From contig JAPLNL010000102.1 in assembly GCA_026692905.1 (NCBI GenBank), positions 26,328 to 90,327 on the forward strand: a stretch of 64,000 nucleotides of DNA, in the 5' to 3' direction. The DNA is from Planctomycetota bacterium. Lineage in GTDB: Bacteria > Planctomycetota > Planctomycetia > Pirellulales > Pirellulaceae. The notes under the pieces were generated by a model. The model saw only the letters and a program-made list of their open reading frames with translations. It did no database searches and was not told the origin of the DNA. Each line of letters begins with the position of its first letter. Position 1 is the stretch's first letter. The translations under genes and the position numbers were made by a program. Shown here piece after piece: positions 1 to 9,668 of the stretch.

Positions 1-1
1 T

Positions 2-133
2 GGCCACGCAGCCTGCGCGATTGGCGGTTTCGTTGTTGGTGGCCCCGCAGGTTCCGCGGGCGCACTAGCCATCTCGCTGGCGGCAGATCGCTTGAGTGAC
101 GCAATCCAAAAAAAGTTCTTTTCAAGGGACTAA
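2..133 (+). CDS. 3' end of an unrecognised protein (partial)
   Basis: An open frame enters from the left edge and ends at TAA 131-133, giving 43 residues. The visible tail is rich in Gly and Ala (GGFVVGGPAGSAGALA) and ends in a charged stretch, AIQKKFFSRD. Such a Gly/Ala-rich segment could be a membrane-inserted or glycine-zipper helix. No family can be named from this much. It is called coding because the residue pattern is protein-like and the frame stays open to the edge. The start lies outside the window. Confidence 0.5.
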   Translation, partial: GHAACAIGGFVVGGPAGSAGALAISLAADRLSDAIQKKFFSRD

Positions 134-162
134 ACTAGTTGCTTGTCTAATTAGGCTATTGC

Positions 163-231
163 GTAGCGAAAGTCGTCAAGACTTTCGGCTGCATCGCCTA
201 AACGTCCGAAACTCTTGACGAGTTTCGCCAC
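163..231. repeat. Dispersed palindromic repeat R1, copy 1
   Basis: Imperfect palindrome with arms GTAGCGAAAGTCGTCAAGAC and its inverse near 215-231, joined by a loop containing GCATCGCCTAAACG. Two further copies lie at 40787-40855 and 53774-53842, here in opposite orientation. All three are intergenic or at gene ends. Confidence 0.85.
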
Positions 232-310
232 AAAAATGTCCTTGCAAAATGCTTCACAACGTGCCTCTCCCCGAAGCAAGTCGAGGGGGAGGAAATCGCA
301 TCGTTTTTGC

Positions 311-1132
311 TCAGTCAACAAGGCTCGCAAGCGCTTCATCGATGCGAACTGATTGAGGCTTTCGGTTCAGGAAGAAACAAACCTCGGAATAGCCGCATTC
401 CGCTAGTAGTTTCAATGCTGTTTCGTATCCATCGGCGACACGTCCTGGTTCATGAGCATCGGCTCCCAATGTGACAGGGATGTTTCTCTTTTGCATCTCA
501 CGCAGCATGGCAGGAAAGGGATTCATCTCGGCAATCGTTTTGTTGATCCCAGATGTGTTGAGTTCCATGGCGACTCCTGTCCTCGCAATGCGATCGAGAG
601 CGAATCGGATGTCGTCCATAATGGTGTCTGGTTGCCAGACTTTCGAGGTTACATTTTTGATCAAGTCAGGGTGTGCCAGCGAGTCGAATAAACCGGTTTC
701 AGCCGATTGTGCAAGCAGTTTAAAGTAGGTGCGCTGAACTTCTACTTCATTTGGCTGCCAATACTTGGTCCGGAATTCTGAAATCTGGGGGTGAACGGAG
801 CCCAATACGAATTGAAAGTCCGCGGACGCGAGTTGGTTCTCAAGGTACGCTTCCGAGCCTTCGAAGTAGTCGGCTTCGAGTCCAAGACAAACATCGAGTC
901 GTCCAAGCCATTCCTCGCGTGTCTTCGCGACAAGATCGATGTATGCACCCAATTGATCTTCTCGCATTCGCACATGGTGCGAGAAACCGTTGGGCATCGG
1001 ATTGTGGCATGTTACGATCAAGCCTCGAAGTCCACGTTCGAAAGCGACCGCTGCATACTCCGTTGGGGCACCTTCAGCGTGATTGCAAAGTGGGGTATGA
1101 GAGTGGGACTCGAATAGCATGCGATGCGACAC
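311..1132 (-). CDS. PHP-domain phosphatase, histidinol-phosphatase (HisK/HisJ) family
   Basis: Predicted metal-dependent phosphoesterase of the PHP superfamily, in the range (about 270 aa) of monofunctional histidinol-phosphatases that make L-histidinol in histidine synthesis. Visible metal ligands are HSH at residues 10-12, Glu in GLEADYF, His in GSVHPQ, His in LAHPD, and Asp/His in GADAHEPGR near the C-terminus. The start is GTG at 1132, preceded by AAGGA at suitable spacing; an ATG four codons later is the alternative. No other his gene is nearby, so the substrate is inferred from family only and another phosphate ester is possible. Confidence 0.85.
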   Translation of the reverse strand: MSHRMLFESHSHTPLCNHAEGAPTEYAAVAFERGLRGLIVTCHNPMPNGFSHHVRMREDQLGAYIDLVAKTREEWLGRLDVCLGLEADYFEGSEAYLENQLASADFQFVLGSVHPQISEFRTKYWQPNEVEVQRTYFKLLAQSAETGLFDSLAHPDLIKNVTSKVWQPDTIMDDIRFALDRIARTGVAMELNTSGINKTIAEMNPFPAMLREMQKRNIPVTLGADAHEPGRVADGYETALKLLAECGYSEVCFFLNRKPQSVRIDEALASLVD

Positions 1133-1245
1133 CAGGGTTCCTTAGGTTTTGGAGGTTTTTCTAAGGCATCTATTTTATCGGACAATAAGCCGTTGGGCGA
1201 TAGCCCCGGTTTTCTAGAGTGCTCGGCATTCGAAGAGAATGACGG

Positions 1246-1338
1246 CTATGAACGCCAGAATGGCGTTGAGTTAAGCCAGTGCTCGACGGGAGACATTAGG
1301 CGATCGGCGGAATGAAAAATACCGTGGTCGTGGTACAT
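1246..1338 (-). CDS. Possible 30-aa small protein, perhaps frameshifted
   Basis: A short frame begins at ATG 1338 directly after a strong ribosome site, GGAGGACAAA. It encodes 30 residues (MYHDHGIFHSADRL...) to TAG 1246. In the -1 frame, the same DNA continues as LNAILAFIAVILFECRAL to a stop at 1214, which looks like a membrane helix. The likeliest reading is a small membrane protein of about 40 residues with a one-base deletion, but a genuine 30-aa product is also possible. No family was recognised. Confidence 0.35.
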   Translation of the reverse strand: MYHDHGIFHSADRLMSPVEHWLNSTPFWRS

Positions 1339-1368
1339 TTTGTCCTCCGCTCGTCTTAGCACACCAAG

Positions 1369-1400
1369 CCTATTGCAAACTGGGCCTATTGCAAACTGGG
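1369..1400. repeat. 16-bp tandem duplication
   Basis: Two perfect adjacent copies of CCTATTGCAAACTGGG, in the stretch between the PHP gene and the small membrane ORF. No function is suggested. The rest of 1133-1507 holds only the possible small ORF. Confidence 0.8.
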
Positions 1401-1507
1401 GCACAAGGCAGGCGTTCGCATTGTGTCCCTTACTCTGAGGGGTAAACGAAAGCCAGCGGTTAGCTATATCGGTGGCTACATTCGCTTGAGTACCTTCAAC
1501 TCATTTG

Positions 1508-1621
1508 TTATGAGCCGTAGCGAGCCCACTCGATGCCCATGAACAAGCATGCCAAAAACATGAAGATGGCCGAAAGGATCATCATCATGGTGTAAACGGA
1601 AATCGGGTGCTTTGCGGCCAT
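1508..1621 (-). CDS. Small single-pass membrane protein (37 aa)
   Basis: ATG 1621 to TAA 1508 encodes 37 residues. Residues 10-30 form a clear hydrophobic helix rich in Met, Leu, Ile and Phe (YTMMMILSAIFMFLACLFMG), followed by the polar tail IEWARYGS. It lies 73 bp downstream of the coiled-coil membrane gene on the same strand, so co-transcription is plausible. The ribosome site is weak. The sharp helix and polar ends make it more convincing than a chance frame. No function is known to me. Confidence 0.55.
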   Translation of the reverse strand: MAAKHPISVYTMMMILSAIFMFLACLFMGIEWARYGS

Positions 1622-1694
1622 TCTAATTCGATCGATGATTTAGGTAGGAATGAGTCGGGACGAGGAGTGAGTGTCTCTTGTGGTCGAGACATGA

Positions 1695-2528
1695 TTAGTT
1701 GATTTTGGCTGCAACTTTGTCGCCAGCTTGGATGAAGCCCTTGCGGGTCACCAATTTACCAATCGCGTTGTCATCCTTGAGGGACTCGATTTCAAGGAGG
1801 CCAAGGTATTGACCGGCTCGATAAATGTGAAGTCGGTGTCCAACACGAAGTCCGTCGTCACGCCCAACGGAGACGACAACTTGCTGCTTGCTGTTGATTG
1901 CTTGAACTTCACCCTTGAGGTCTGCTGGTGGCACATCTTCGTAATCTTTGATGCCTTGAGCCATGAGGGTTGCTGCAGCGGTTTCAGCCTTGGCTTGGTA
2001 AAGCGTTACGTCAGATTGCAAGCGAGTCATTTCTGCTCGAAGGTCAGCTTCAACGCTCATCAGCGAATTCAACTTGTCGGTTTGAGCGATGACGGTTCGG
2101 CGTTGACTGTTACGATCGGTGATGATCTTGTCAATTTCGATTTTGAGCGTGTCGTTGGCTTTTGTCAGGTCTGCGACGCGTTGAATGGTTTCTCCAAGCT
2201 TCTGAGTTTGGATAGTGAGCGTGGCGGCTTTGTCGTTAAGATTTTTATTGGCGTCAGCGAGTTGTCCGTTTGCCTTCTCTAGTTGAGTCTGGAGGGCTGC
2301 CAGAGCTGTTTTGCGAGCGAGTTGCTCTTGAGCGAGCGAAGTCTTGAGTTGCTCAATCAGCTTCTGCAATTCCTTTACCGTTGTTGCCAGTTTGGTAGAC
2401 TCGGTTTGGTAGGCAGCAACCTTTTTCTTATGGTCCAAATGGGACGAGTTCGCCAATAGCGACACAATGAAAAAGGCTAAGCTGAGGAGTAGAACCAATA
2501 AGGTGAAGATTTTGCCGAGGAGTGTCAT
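1695..2528 (-). CDS. Membrane-anchored coiled-coil protein with C-terminal beta domain
   Basis: 277 aa. Residues 5-27 form one membrane helix near the N-terminus. Residues about 32-185 are low in Pro and Gly and rich in Lys, Gln, Glu, Leu and Ala, with heptad spacing typical of a long coiled coil. The last 80 residues (VQAINSKQQVVVSVG, DGLRVGHRLHIYR) read as a compact beta-barrel like the C-terminal domains of MreC- or FlgT-type proteins. A structural role across the cell envelope is inference. Start ATG 2528 immediately precedes the helix. The small membrane protein at 1508-1621 follows. Confidence 0.75.
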   Translation of the reverse strand: MTLLGKIFTLLVLLLSLAFFIVSLLANSSHLDHKKKVAAYQTESTKLATTVKELQKLIEQLKTSLAQEQLARKTALAALQTQLEKANGQLADANKNLNDKAATLTIQTQKLGETIQRVADLTKANDTLKIEIDKIITDRNSQRRTVIAQTDKLNSLMSVEADLRAEMTRLQSDVTLYQAKAETAAATLMAQGIKDYEDVPPADLKGEVQAINSKQQVVVSVGRDDGLRVGHRLHIYRAGQYLGLLEIESLKDDNAIGKLVTRKGFIQAGDKVAAKIN

Positions 2529-3072
2529 TTGGCATCCGCTGGAAGTAAAGCGTTAGGCTGGTGGAGCAAGCGAGTCGGTTTTTTGTCCATCGCGTGAGCG
2601 TTGGTGTCGAGTCGGGTGAAAGGGCGACGGCAATTCACCAGCAAACGAGTATAGTTCGGCAAATTCTACCCTGTCAACGAAAGCGGAAATTTTGACACGA
2701 TTGGTAGTTCCTCGATTTGTCCAGACGCCAAGACTTTTTGGCAACGAAAGAATCGTGTTTTAGCCAGGGAAAAGGGATGGTTTCCGTGTTTTCGTGTGGC
2801 TTCAGACCGCCAAAAATCGGTCGGTCGGCAGAAACCGAGTTCCCGATTCGTTGGTTACGCAATTCGATTGTGAGGTTTTTAAGGGTGTTTGGATTATCTC
2901 GAACAGGGTATCGGACCGGATAGGGCAATAAGATTTTGAGCAATTTGGGATAGCACTTGGATCCAGGTTAAAACTGGGATATCTTCTACAGTGTTAAGTG
3001 TGACGGGAAACCTTTTTTCGCCACTACAGCGACTATCTGTCCTTACTCGCCGATCGACCAAGAAATTTTTGT
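2529..3072. other. Divergent intergenic region upstream of sdhC
   Basis: No convincing gene, repeat or terminator. It must carry the promoters for the coiled-coil gene (left) and sdhCAB (right). I could not pick a -35/-10 pair with confidence. Confidence 0.5.
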
Positions 3073-3921
3073 ATGAGTTCGCCAGCAACCTCGGCCCCTA
3101 TCCAGTCCTTTCTGCTCCGTCATGATTTCCTCATCCGACGACTGCATTCTCTAAGCGGCTTGGTGCCAGTGGGAGCCTACATGTGCGTCCATTTGCTCAC
3201 CAATGCGACTCTAGTTGGGGGGGCATCGGTATTTCAAGACAAAGTTTTCACCATTCACAGCCTGCCTCTTTTGCCAGTCATTGAGTGGACATTCATCTTC
3301 CTGCCAATCATCTTCCATGCGGTAGTCGGCGTTTGGATTTCGAGAAACGGCAAGTCGAATCTTCAGCAATACCCGCTCTCGGGGAACCGCAGATACACTT
3401 GGCAACGAATCACGGCCTACATTGCGATCGTGTTCATTTTCACCCACGTTTTCCATTTGCACGGATGGTTTCAAAACGAATGGTGGCTCAAGAACATTGC
3501 AGAGCCGTTGGGAATGGCGAAATTTCGACCTTATAACGCTGCCAGTTCCCTGTCGACCGCATTGGCAGGACCGACGGTGATTGCTGGAATCCTTTGGTCT
3601 ATTTTTTACGCGGTCGGGGTGTTGGCTTGCACGTTCCATTTGGCGAATGGAATTTGGACTGCTGGAATCACTTGGGGCATCTGGCTAACGCCAAAATCGC
3701 AGCGCCGAGCTAGCATCGCATGCGTGTTGTTCGGGTTGTTCATCGGAGCGGCGGGATTGAGTGCACTCGTTGCGGCCAAGACCACCAAGGTTGACGCTGC
3801 AGCCAGAACGGAAAACGAGATGTACGACGCGAGAATTCAATCGCACTCGATTACACCAGACGATCACAAACGCTCTGCTCCGCATGTGGTCGAAGAGCCA
3901 AAACCGGTTCCGGTGCAGTAA
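3073..3921 (+). CDS. sdhC: Succinate dehydrogenase cytochrome b558 subunit
   Basis: Membrane anchor of complex II, 282 aa, resembling the single-subunit di-heme b558 type used by Bacillus and many other phyla. Five hydrophobic helices are visible (about residues 28-48, 68-92, 112-132, 160-190, 208-232). Histidines at suitable positions (LHSL near 25, VHLL near 40, FHAVVG, FTHVFHLHG) fit heme ligands. A polar tail of about 45 residues follows the last helix and is longer than usual. It heads an sdhC-A-B order with gaps of 148 and 67 bp. The ATG at 3073 has only a weak ribosome site. Confidence 0.93.
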   Translation: MSSPATSAPIQSFLLRHDFLIRRLHSLSGLVPVGAYMCVHLLTNATLVGGASVFQDKVFTIHSLPLLPVIEWTFIFLPIIFHAVVGVWISRNGKSNLQQYPLSGNRRYTWQRITAYIAIVFIFTHVFHLHGWFQNEWWLKNIAEPLGMAKFRPYNAASSLSTALAGPTVIAGILWSIFYAVGVLACTFHLANGIWTAGITWGIWLTPKSQRRASIACVLFGLFIGAAGLSALVAAKTTKVDAAARTENEMYDARIQSHSITPDDHKRSAPHVVEEPKPVPVQ

Positions 3922-4069
3922 TCAGTAATATAGACAGGCGGTTTCTCGATGGAAATCGCCTTTGGACAAACCGGTTATAGCGTTATCTGTTCCTTGCTGA
4001 CGCCGGTTAAAATAAGAACGAATTAGAAACAAACAAACAAAACACGCACTTCGCGATTGGTAAAGACAG

Positions 4070-6052
4070 ATGGGCAATAATCGAGTTTTGGTAGTTGGCG
4101 GTGGATTAGCTGGTTTGGCGGCTACGATGAAGCTGGCGGAACTGGGTATTGCCGTAGATTTGCTGAGTCTCACACCGGTCAAAAGATCGCACAGCGTTTG
4201 CGCTCAAGGGGGCATCAACAGTGTTAGCGATATGACTCGTCAAGATGGCGACGACGAGTGGAAGCACTTTGACGACACCATCTATGGCGGTGACTTCCTG
4301 CAAAACCAACCGCCGGTCAAGGAGATGGCTTACTGGGCTCCTAAGGTTATCGATTTGATGGACCGATTGGGAGTTACTTTCAATCGAACACCAGAGGGGT
4401 TCATTGACCGAAGACGATTCGGCGGTACTTTGTACAAACGAACGGCCTTTGCTGGGGCAACTACTGGACAACAACTCCTTTACGCCTTGGACGAACAAGT
4501 TCGACGACGCGAGAGCGAAGGGCTCGTCAAGAAATATGAGTTCTGGGATTTCCTCGGTCCAATCGTGGATGACAATGGTCGTTGCGTCGGCGCGACAGCT
4601 CAAGACATGGTAACGATGGAGATTCGTGCCTTTCCAGCCGACGCAGTTGTGGTTGCCACCGGCGGCAATGGCTTGATCTACGGCCGCTCAACCATGTCTG
4701 TCTTCTGCACGGGCAGCGCCGCAAGTCGTTGTTTTCAAGCGGGCGCGAACATGGGTAATCCAGAGTTCATCCAAGTGCACCCGACCGCCATTCCTGGTGC
4801 TGACAAATTGCGACTGATGAGCGAGTCGGCACGCGGTGAAGGTGGTCGCGTTTGGGTGCCACGAAAAGCCAACGATTCTCGCTATCCGAAAGAGATTCCA
4901 GAAAAAGAACGTTACTACTTTTTGGAAGAGCGGTTCCCTAAGTACGGTAACTTGGTGCCCCGCGACATTGCAACCCGAGAGATCTTTAACATCTGCGTCA
5001 AGGAAGGGCTCTCGGTTGATCCGAATCGAATGAGTGTTTATTTGGATTTGACGCATATCTCGCGAGCCGAACTCGACCGCAAGCTTGGCGGGATTCTGGA
5101 AATCTACGAGAAGTTCCAAGGTGTCGATCCTCGGGAAGAGCCGATGAAGATTTTCCCAGCGGTCCATTACAGCATGGGTGGCCTTTGGGTTAACTACGAA
5201 GCCAACGCGGACGGCGGATTATTGCCCGGTTCACCGAAGAACCAATCGACGAGCTTGCCCGGTCTCTATGCGATCGGTGAATGTGATTATCAATATCACG
5301 GTGCGAACCGATTGGGTGCCAATTCGCTGCTAAGCTGCATTTTCAGTGGTCTATTCATGGGGCCTGGAATTGTGAACTGGATGAAGGGGAACAAAGCAGC
5401 GGTTGACCTGCCTAAGAGCATTTTCGAAAAAGCCGTTGCGACTCAGGAAGCTCGCCACAAGAAGCTACTGTCCAACAATTCTGGAGACGAGAACCCTTAT
5501 CTGATACACCAGGAACTGGGTGATATCATGACTCGGGCTGCGACTGTGGTCCGCGATAACAAGCAGCTTACCGACTCACTGGAAAAGATTGGGCAATTGA
5601 GTGAACGAGCTTCCAAGTGCGGTCTTTCGGACACGGGTAGCTGGACCAACCAAAACGTGATCTTCACCAAGGCCGTTCAAGACATGTTCCCGGTCGCTAA
5701 GTGCATTCTCAAGGGCGCATTGCAAAGAGACGAGAGCCGCGGAGCACACTTCAAGCCTGAGTTCTGCATGCCAAGTTTGAGTGCAACGGACCCTGTTGCC
5801 AAGCGGGCCGAAGCAGAGCAATGGTGCGATGCTTTTGAAGAGAACAACAAGAAGTTCTTGAAGTCTACGATTTGCACTTGGAATGGTTCCGATCCTGTCG
5901 TCACATACGAAGACATTGATACACGATTGCTTGCTCCTCGTCCTCGTCTTTATGGTTTGGTTGGCGGGGAAGTGATCGAACAGGTCTGGAACGAACGCTC
6001 CGCAGCCAAGGCCAAGGATGCCGGGTCGAAACAGTTAGTGGGGGCCACCTAG
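4070..6052 (+). CDS. sdhA: Succinate dehydrogenase flavoprotein subunit
   Basis: Oxidises succinate to fumarate in the TCA cycle and passes electrons to SdhB. 660 aa, normal for the family. The FAD-binding start reads VLVVGGGLAGLAA (residues 6-18). RSHSVCAQGGIN contains the His that binds FAD covalently in this family. HPTAIPG and SESARGEGGR carry the active-site His and Arg. GLYAIGECDYQYHGANRLGA is the C-terminal FAD contact. It sits between sdhC and sdhB on the same strand. Confidence 0.97.
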   Translation: MGNNRVLVVGGGLAGLAATMKLAELGIAVDLLSLTPVKRSHSVCAQGGINSVSDMTRQDGDDEWKHFDDTIYGGDFLQNQPPVKEMAYWAPKVIDLMDRLGVTFNRTPEGFIDRRRFGGTLYKRTAFAGATTGQQLLYALDEQVRRRESEGLVKKYEFWDFLGPIVDDNGRCVGATAQDMVTMEIRAFPADAVVVATGGNGLIYGRSTMSVFCTGSAASRCFQAGANMGNPEFIQVHPTAIPGADKLRLMSESARGEGGRVWVPRKANDSRYPKEIPEKERYYFLEERFPKYGNLVPRDIATREIFNICVKEGLSVDPNRMSVYLDLTHISRAELDRKLGGILEIYEKFQGVDPREEPMKIFPAVHYSMGGLWVNYEANADGGLLPGSPKNQSTSLPGLYAIGECDYQYHGANRLGANSLLSCIFSGLFMGPGIVNWMKGNKAAVDLPKSIFEKAVATQEARHKKLLSNNSGDENPYLIHQELGDIMTRAATVVRDNKQLTDSLEKIGQLSERASKCGLSDTGSWTNQNVIFTKAVQDMFPVAKCILKGALQRDESRGAHFKPEFCMPSLSATDPVAKRAEAEQWCDAFEENNKKFLKSTICTWNGSDPVVTYEDIDTRLLAPRPRLYGLVGGEVIEQVWNERSAAKAKDAGSKQLVGAT

Positions 6053-6119
6053 GCCTCGCGTTGAACCGTCTTTTGCACATCAATCCATTATTTAATTCAC
6101 TCCAAATCCAATAGCTCCC

Positions 6120-6980
6120 ATGATTGCACCAGGAAACGAAGCTTCGGCCAAACGCCGTCCATCCAAAGTCAACGTCCGAATTTTGAGACAAGACGGGCCA
6201 GGACTCCCAGGGTATTGGGAGCGGCATCAAGTCGACTATGAACCGGACATGAATGTGATCAGCGTTTTGCAGAAAGTCGCTGCACAGGCCAAGACGAGCG
6301 AGGGCAAAAACGTAGCGCCAGTCGCTTGGGATTGCGGTTGCCTCGAGGAAGTTTGCGGTTCCTGCACGATGGTGATCAACGGACGTGTGCGACAAAGCTG
6401 CAGCGCTCTGGTTGACCGACTATTGGAGGACGATGCCAATGAGATCGAGCTCCGTCCGATGACCAAGTTCCCAGTAGTTCGTGACTTGGTCATCGATCGT
6501 TCTCGACTCTTCCGATCGCTCCAGAGGGTGAAAGCCTGGGTGCCGGTCGACGGGTACTACGACATGGGAGCTGGTCCTCGTATTTCGCGTGAGGAGCAAG
6601 AGCAGAATTATCCATTGAGCCAATGCATGAGCTGTGGATGTTGCTTGGAAGCATGCCCTCAATTTACAAAAATTGAACTTCAACGTCAGCCAGGCGAAAC
6701 GGCAGAGGATTACGCGGCGAGAAAGAACGCCTCCTTCGACGAGGGATTTGTGGGAGCACACGCGATTTCGCAAGCGATGTTGTTCAACGCGCATCCGGTT
6801 GGCAAGAACATGGCCAGTGAGCGAATGGACGCGTTAACTTCGGCTGGCGGCGTTCAGGACTGTGGGAACGCTCAAAACTGCGTAGCCGTTTGCCCAAAAG
6901 AAATTCCCCTTACCACATCCATCGCCAGAGCAGGTCGGGCAGCCACGGTTTACTCGATCAAAAAGATTTTCGATCGGTAA
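6120..6980 (+). CDS. sdhB: Succinate dehydrogenase iron-sulfur subunit
   Basis: Carries electrons from SdhA to the quinone site. 286 aa. The N-terminal plant-ferredoxin domain binds 2Fe-2S through CGCLEEVCGSC plus a later Cys in RQSC. The C-terminal half has CMSCGCCLEACPQ and CGNAQNCVAVCPKEIP for the 4Fe-4S and 3Fe-4S clusters. ATG 6120 follows sdhA by 67 bp and completes the sdhCAB operon. The 155 bp after it separates it from the convergent phosphoketolase gene. Confidence 0.96.
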   Translation: MIAPGNEASAKRRPSKVNVRILRQDGPGLPGYWERHQVDYEPDMNVISVLQKVAAQAKTSEGKNVAPVAWDCGCLEEVCGSCTMVINGRVRQSCSALVDRLLEDDANEIELRPMTKFPVVRDLVIDRSRLFRSLQRVKAWVPVDGYYDMGAGPRISREEQEQNYPLSQCMSCGCCLEACPQFTKIELQRQPGETAEDYAARKNASFDEGFVGAHAISQAMLFNAHPVGKNMASERMDALTSAGGVQDCGNAQNCVAVCPKEIPLTTSIARAGRAATVYSIKKIFDR

Positions 6981-7135
6981 GTAAAGTTGCAGGCAGATTC
7001 CATGTGCCGTCAGGCTGCGTCTGGAGGTTCACCCTTTGCTCGCGTGTACGCAATCATCGCGGAGCTACGAGCGTCAATGTCGCTCTTCGCTCTGCGAAGG
7101 TAGCGTGAGGCAAGACCGCGGTACATGAAAATGCT

Positions 7136-9517
7136 CTAGTGAGCCCATTTCCAATTTCGGATCTCGGGCATATCTTGTCCTTCTTTTTCGATATAGCGTT
7201 TGTGCTCCGCAAGTTTCTCTATCAATTTCTGCTTGAGTGCTGCACCTTTTGCTCCTGTTTTAGGAACTCGGTTGATGGTGTCCATAACTAAGTGGAATCG
7301 ATCGAGGTCGTTCAGAACGGTCATGTCAAATGTTGTCGTGATCGTCCCTTCCTCTTTGTATCCTCGAACGTGCATGTTGCCGTGGTTGGTGCGACGATAA
7401 GTCAGTTGGTGAACCAACGATGGGTAACCGTGAAACGCAAAGATGATCGGTTTGTCGCTTGTGAATAGTGCGTCAAAAGCTTCGGTACTCAGTCCGTGAG
7501 GATGTTCGGAAGCTGATTGCAGCTTCATCAGGTCCACCACATTCACAACCCTAACTTTGAGTTCGGGCAATTGCTCACGCAGGATAGAAACAGCCGCTAG
7601 CGTTTCCAAAGTTGGCACGTCACCGCAACATGCCATTACGACATCCGGATCGCCATCGCCGTCGCTGCTGGCCCAATGCCATTTACCGATGCCTGCGGCG
7701 CAGTGCTTCTCGGCAGCCTCCATGGACAGCCATTGGGGTGATTTGTATTTGCCTGCGATCACCACGTTTACGTAATGCCTACTTCGCAGACAATGGTCCC
7801 AAACATTGAGCAAACAATTTGCATCGGGCGGCAAGTAGACGCGAACGATCGATGCTTTTTTGTTGACCACATGGTCGATGAACCCCGGGTCTTGGTGGGT
7901 GAAGCCGTTGTGAGCTTGCTGCCACACGTGCGACGCGAGCAGATAGTTTAGCGACGCGATCTTCTTCCGCCATGGAATATTGGCTGTTATTTTTAGCCAT
8001 TTGGCATGTTGGTTAAACATCGAATCGACGATATGAATAAACGCTTCGTAGCTGTTGAAAAGGCCGTGTCTTCCCGTCAATAGATAGCCTTCAAGCCAAC
8101 CTTCGCACTGGTGCTCGCTGAGCATTTCCATGACTTGGCCATCGCTCGCCAGGAATTCATCGTTGACTCGTGTTTCCGCGATCCACTGACGATTTGTTAC
8201 TTCGAAAACTGCGTTGAGTCGATTGGACAGAGTCTCGTCGGGGCCGAAGATCCGGAAGTTGTGATGTTCGCGATTCAGTTTGGCGACATCCCGCAAGAAC
8301 TCACCGAGGACATGGGTGTCAGCTGCTTCCGCGTCGCCCGGGTTTGAAACCGCGACCGCGTAATTCCGAAAGTCGGGCATCACCAAGTCCTTGAGCAGGG
8401 CTCCGCCGTTTGCATGTGGGTTTGCTCCCATACGTCGATTGCCGCGAGGAGCTAGCGCGGCCAACTCAGCAATGAGTTTCCCTTGCTCATCGAACAGTTC
8501 TTCGGGACGATAGCTTCTGAGCCAACATTCGAGCTGTTCGAGATGCTTTGGATGGGCTGAGTCGATTGATAATGGCACTTGGTGGGCACGGAACGTTCCC
8601 TCATTCGGCACGCCGTCTACGGTTATGGGGCCCGTCCAGCCTTTCGGCGATTTTAGGATGATAACCGGCCAATGCGGACGTGTTGCCTCCTTGTTTTCAC
8701 GCGCTTTCGATTGGATTTGTCGAATCTCTTCGATGGCCTTAGTCATCGTTCGTGCCATCCGTTTGTGCATGGTCTTTGGGTCATCTCCCTCGACGAAATA
8801 GGGTTTCCATCCGCATCCAAGAAAGAAGTGCTTCAGTTCCTTGTGTGAGATGCGCGCAAAGACGGTTGGATTTGCAATCTTGTATCCATTCAAATGCAGA
8901 ATTGGAAGGACAGCTCCGTCGCTGATCGGATTTAGAAATTTGTTTGAATGCCAAGCTGTTGCTAGGGGGCCTGTCTCGGCTTCGCCATCGCCGACTACAC
9001 AGGCCGCGATCAAATCGGGATTATCGAAGACAGCACCGAAAGCATGACTTAGTGAGTAGCCAAGTTCGCCACCTTCGTGGATGGAACCGGGGCACTCAGG
9101 AGAGACGTGGCTCGGGATGCCACCGGGAAAGGAGAACTGTTTGAATAGTTTTTTGAGGCCAGCTTCGTCTTGAGTGATCTCTGGATAAACTTCGCTGTAG
9201 GTGCCTTCAAGGTAGGTGTTGCCAACGATGGCAGGACCACCGTGACCTGGCCCTGAGATGTAGATCATGTTCAAGTCGAACTCTTGTATCACGCGATTCA
9301 AGTGCACGTAGATAAAATTCTGCCCAGGGGTCGTTCCCCAATGGCCGAGCAACACTGGCTTGACATGGGATGGTTGGAGCGGCTGCTTGAGGAGCGGGTT
9401 ATCAAATAGATAGATTTGGCAAATGGACAAATAGTTGGCGGCTCGCCAGTAAGCGTCCATACGCCGAAGAGTGCCTTTTGTGAGCTTACCTGTGCTGATT
9501 TGGCTCATCTTGCTCAT
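7136..9517 (-). CDS. xfp: Xylulose-5-phosphate/fructose-6-phosphate phosphoketolase
   Basis: ThDP-dependent enzyme that splits xylulose-5-P (or fructose-6-P) with phosphate into acetyl-phosphate plus glyceraldehyde-3-P (or erythrose-4-P). About 793 aa from ATG 9517. Motifs seen are [33 protein letters not shown] and the ThDP/Mg motif [19 protein letters not shown]. The frame is open for 37 more codons upstream, but that part does not resemble the family, and [13 protein letters not shown] fits a normal N-terminus. It lies downstream of acetate kinase on the same strand, so its acetyl-phosphate can be used to make ATP. Confidence 0.95.
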   Translation of the reverse strand: MSKMSQISTGKLTKGTLRRMDAYWRAANYLSICQIYLFDNPLLKQPLQPSHVKPVLLGHWGTTPGQNFIYVHLNRVIQEFDLNMIYISGPGHGGPAIVGNTYLEGTYSEVYPEITQDEAGLKKLFKQFSFPGGIPSHVSPECPGSIHEGGELGYSLSHAFGAVFDNPDLIAACVVGDGEAETGPLATAWHSNKFLNPISDGAVLPILHLNGYKIANPTVFARISHKELKHFFLGCGWKPYFVEGDDPKTMHKRMARTMTKAIEEIRQIQSKARENKEATRPHWPVIILKSPKGWTGPITVDGVPNEGTFRAHQVPLSIDSAHPKHLEQLECWLRSYRPEELFDEQGKLIAELAALAPRGNRRMGANPHANGGALLKDLVMPDFRNYAVAVSNPGDAEAADTHVLGEFLRDVAKLNREHHNFRIFGPDETLSNRLNAVFEVTNRQWIAETRVNDEFLASDGQVMEMLSEHQCEGWLEGYLLTGRHGLFNSYEAFIHIVDSMFNQHAKWLKITANIPWRKKIASLNYLLASHVWQQAHNGFTHQDPGFIDHVVNKKASIVRVYLPPDANCLLNVWDHCLRSRHYVNVVIAGKYKSPQWLSMEAAEKHCAAGIGKWHWASSDGDGDPDVVMACCGDVPTLETLAAVSILREQLPELKVRVVNVVDLMKLQSASEHPHGLSTEAFDALFTSDKPIIFAFHGYPSLVHQLTYRRTNHGNMHVRGYKEEGTITTTFDMTVLNDLDRFHLVMDTINRVPKTGAKGAALKQKLIEKLAEHKRYIEKEGQDMPEIRNWKWAH

Positions 9518-9668
9518 CTTTGGTCCGATTTGGTTTGAGGGTTCGGTGTGTGATTGTGCCAGATCGCAGGGCAGACAAATGCTCGCGGTACAACCTAGCT
9601 GACTTCGCTTGGCAGGCACATGTCGCAAATCCTATTCCAAAAACACGCGACATAAGACCAATTGGTAC

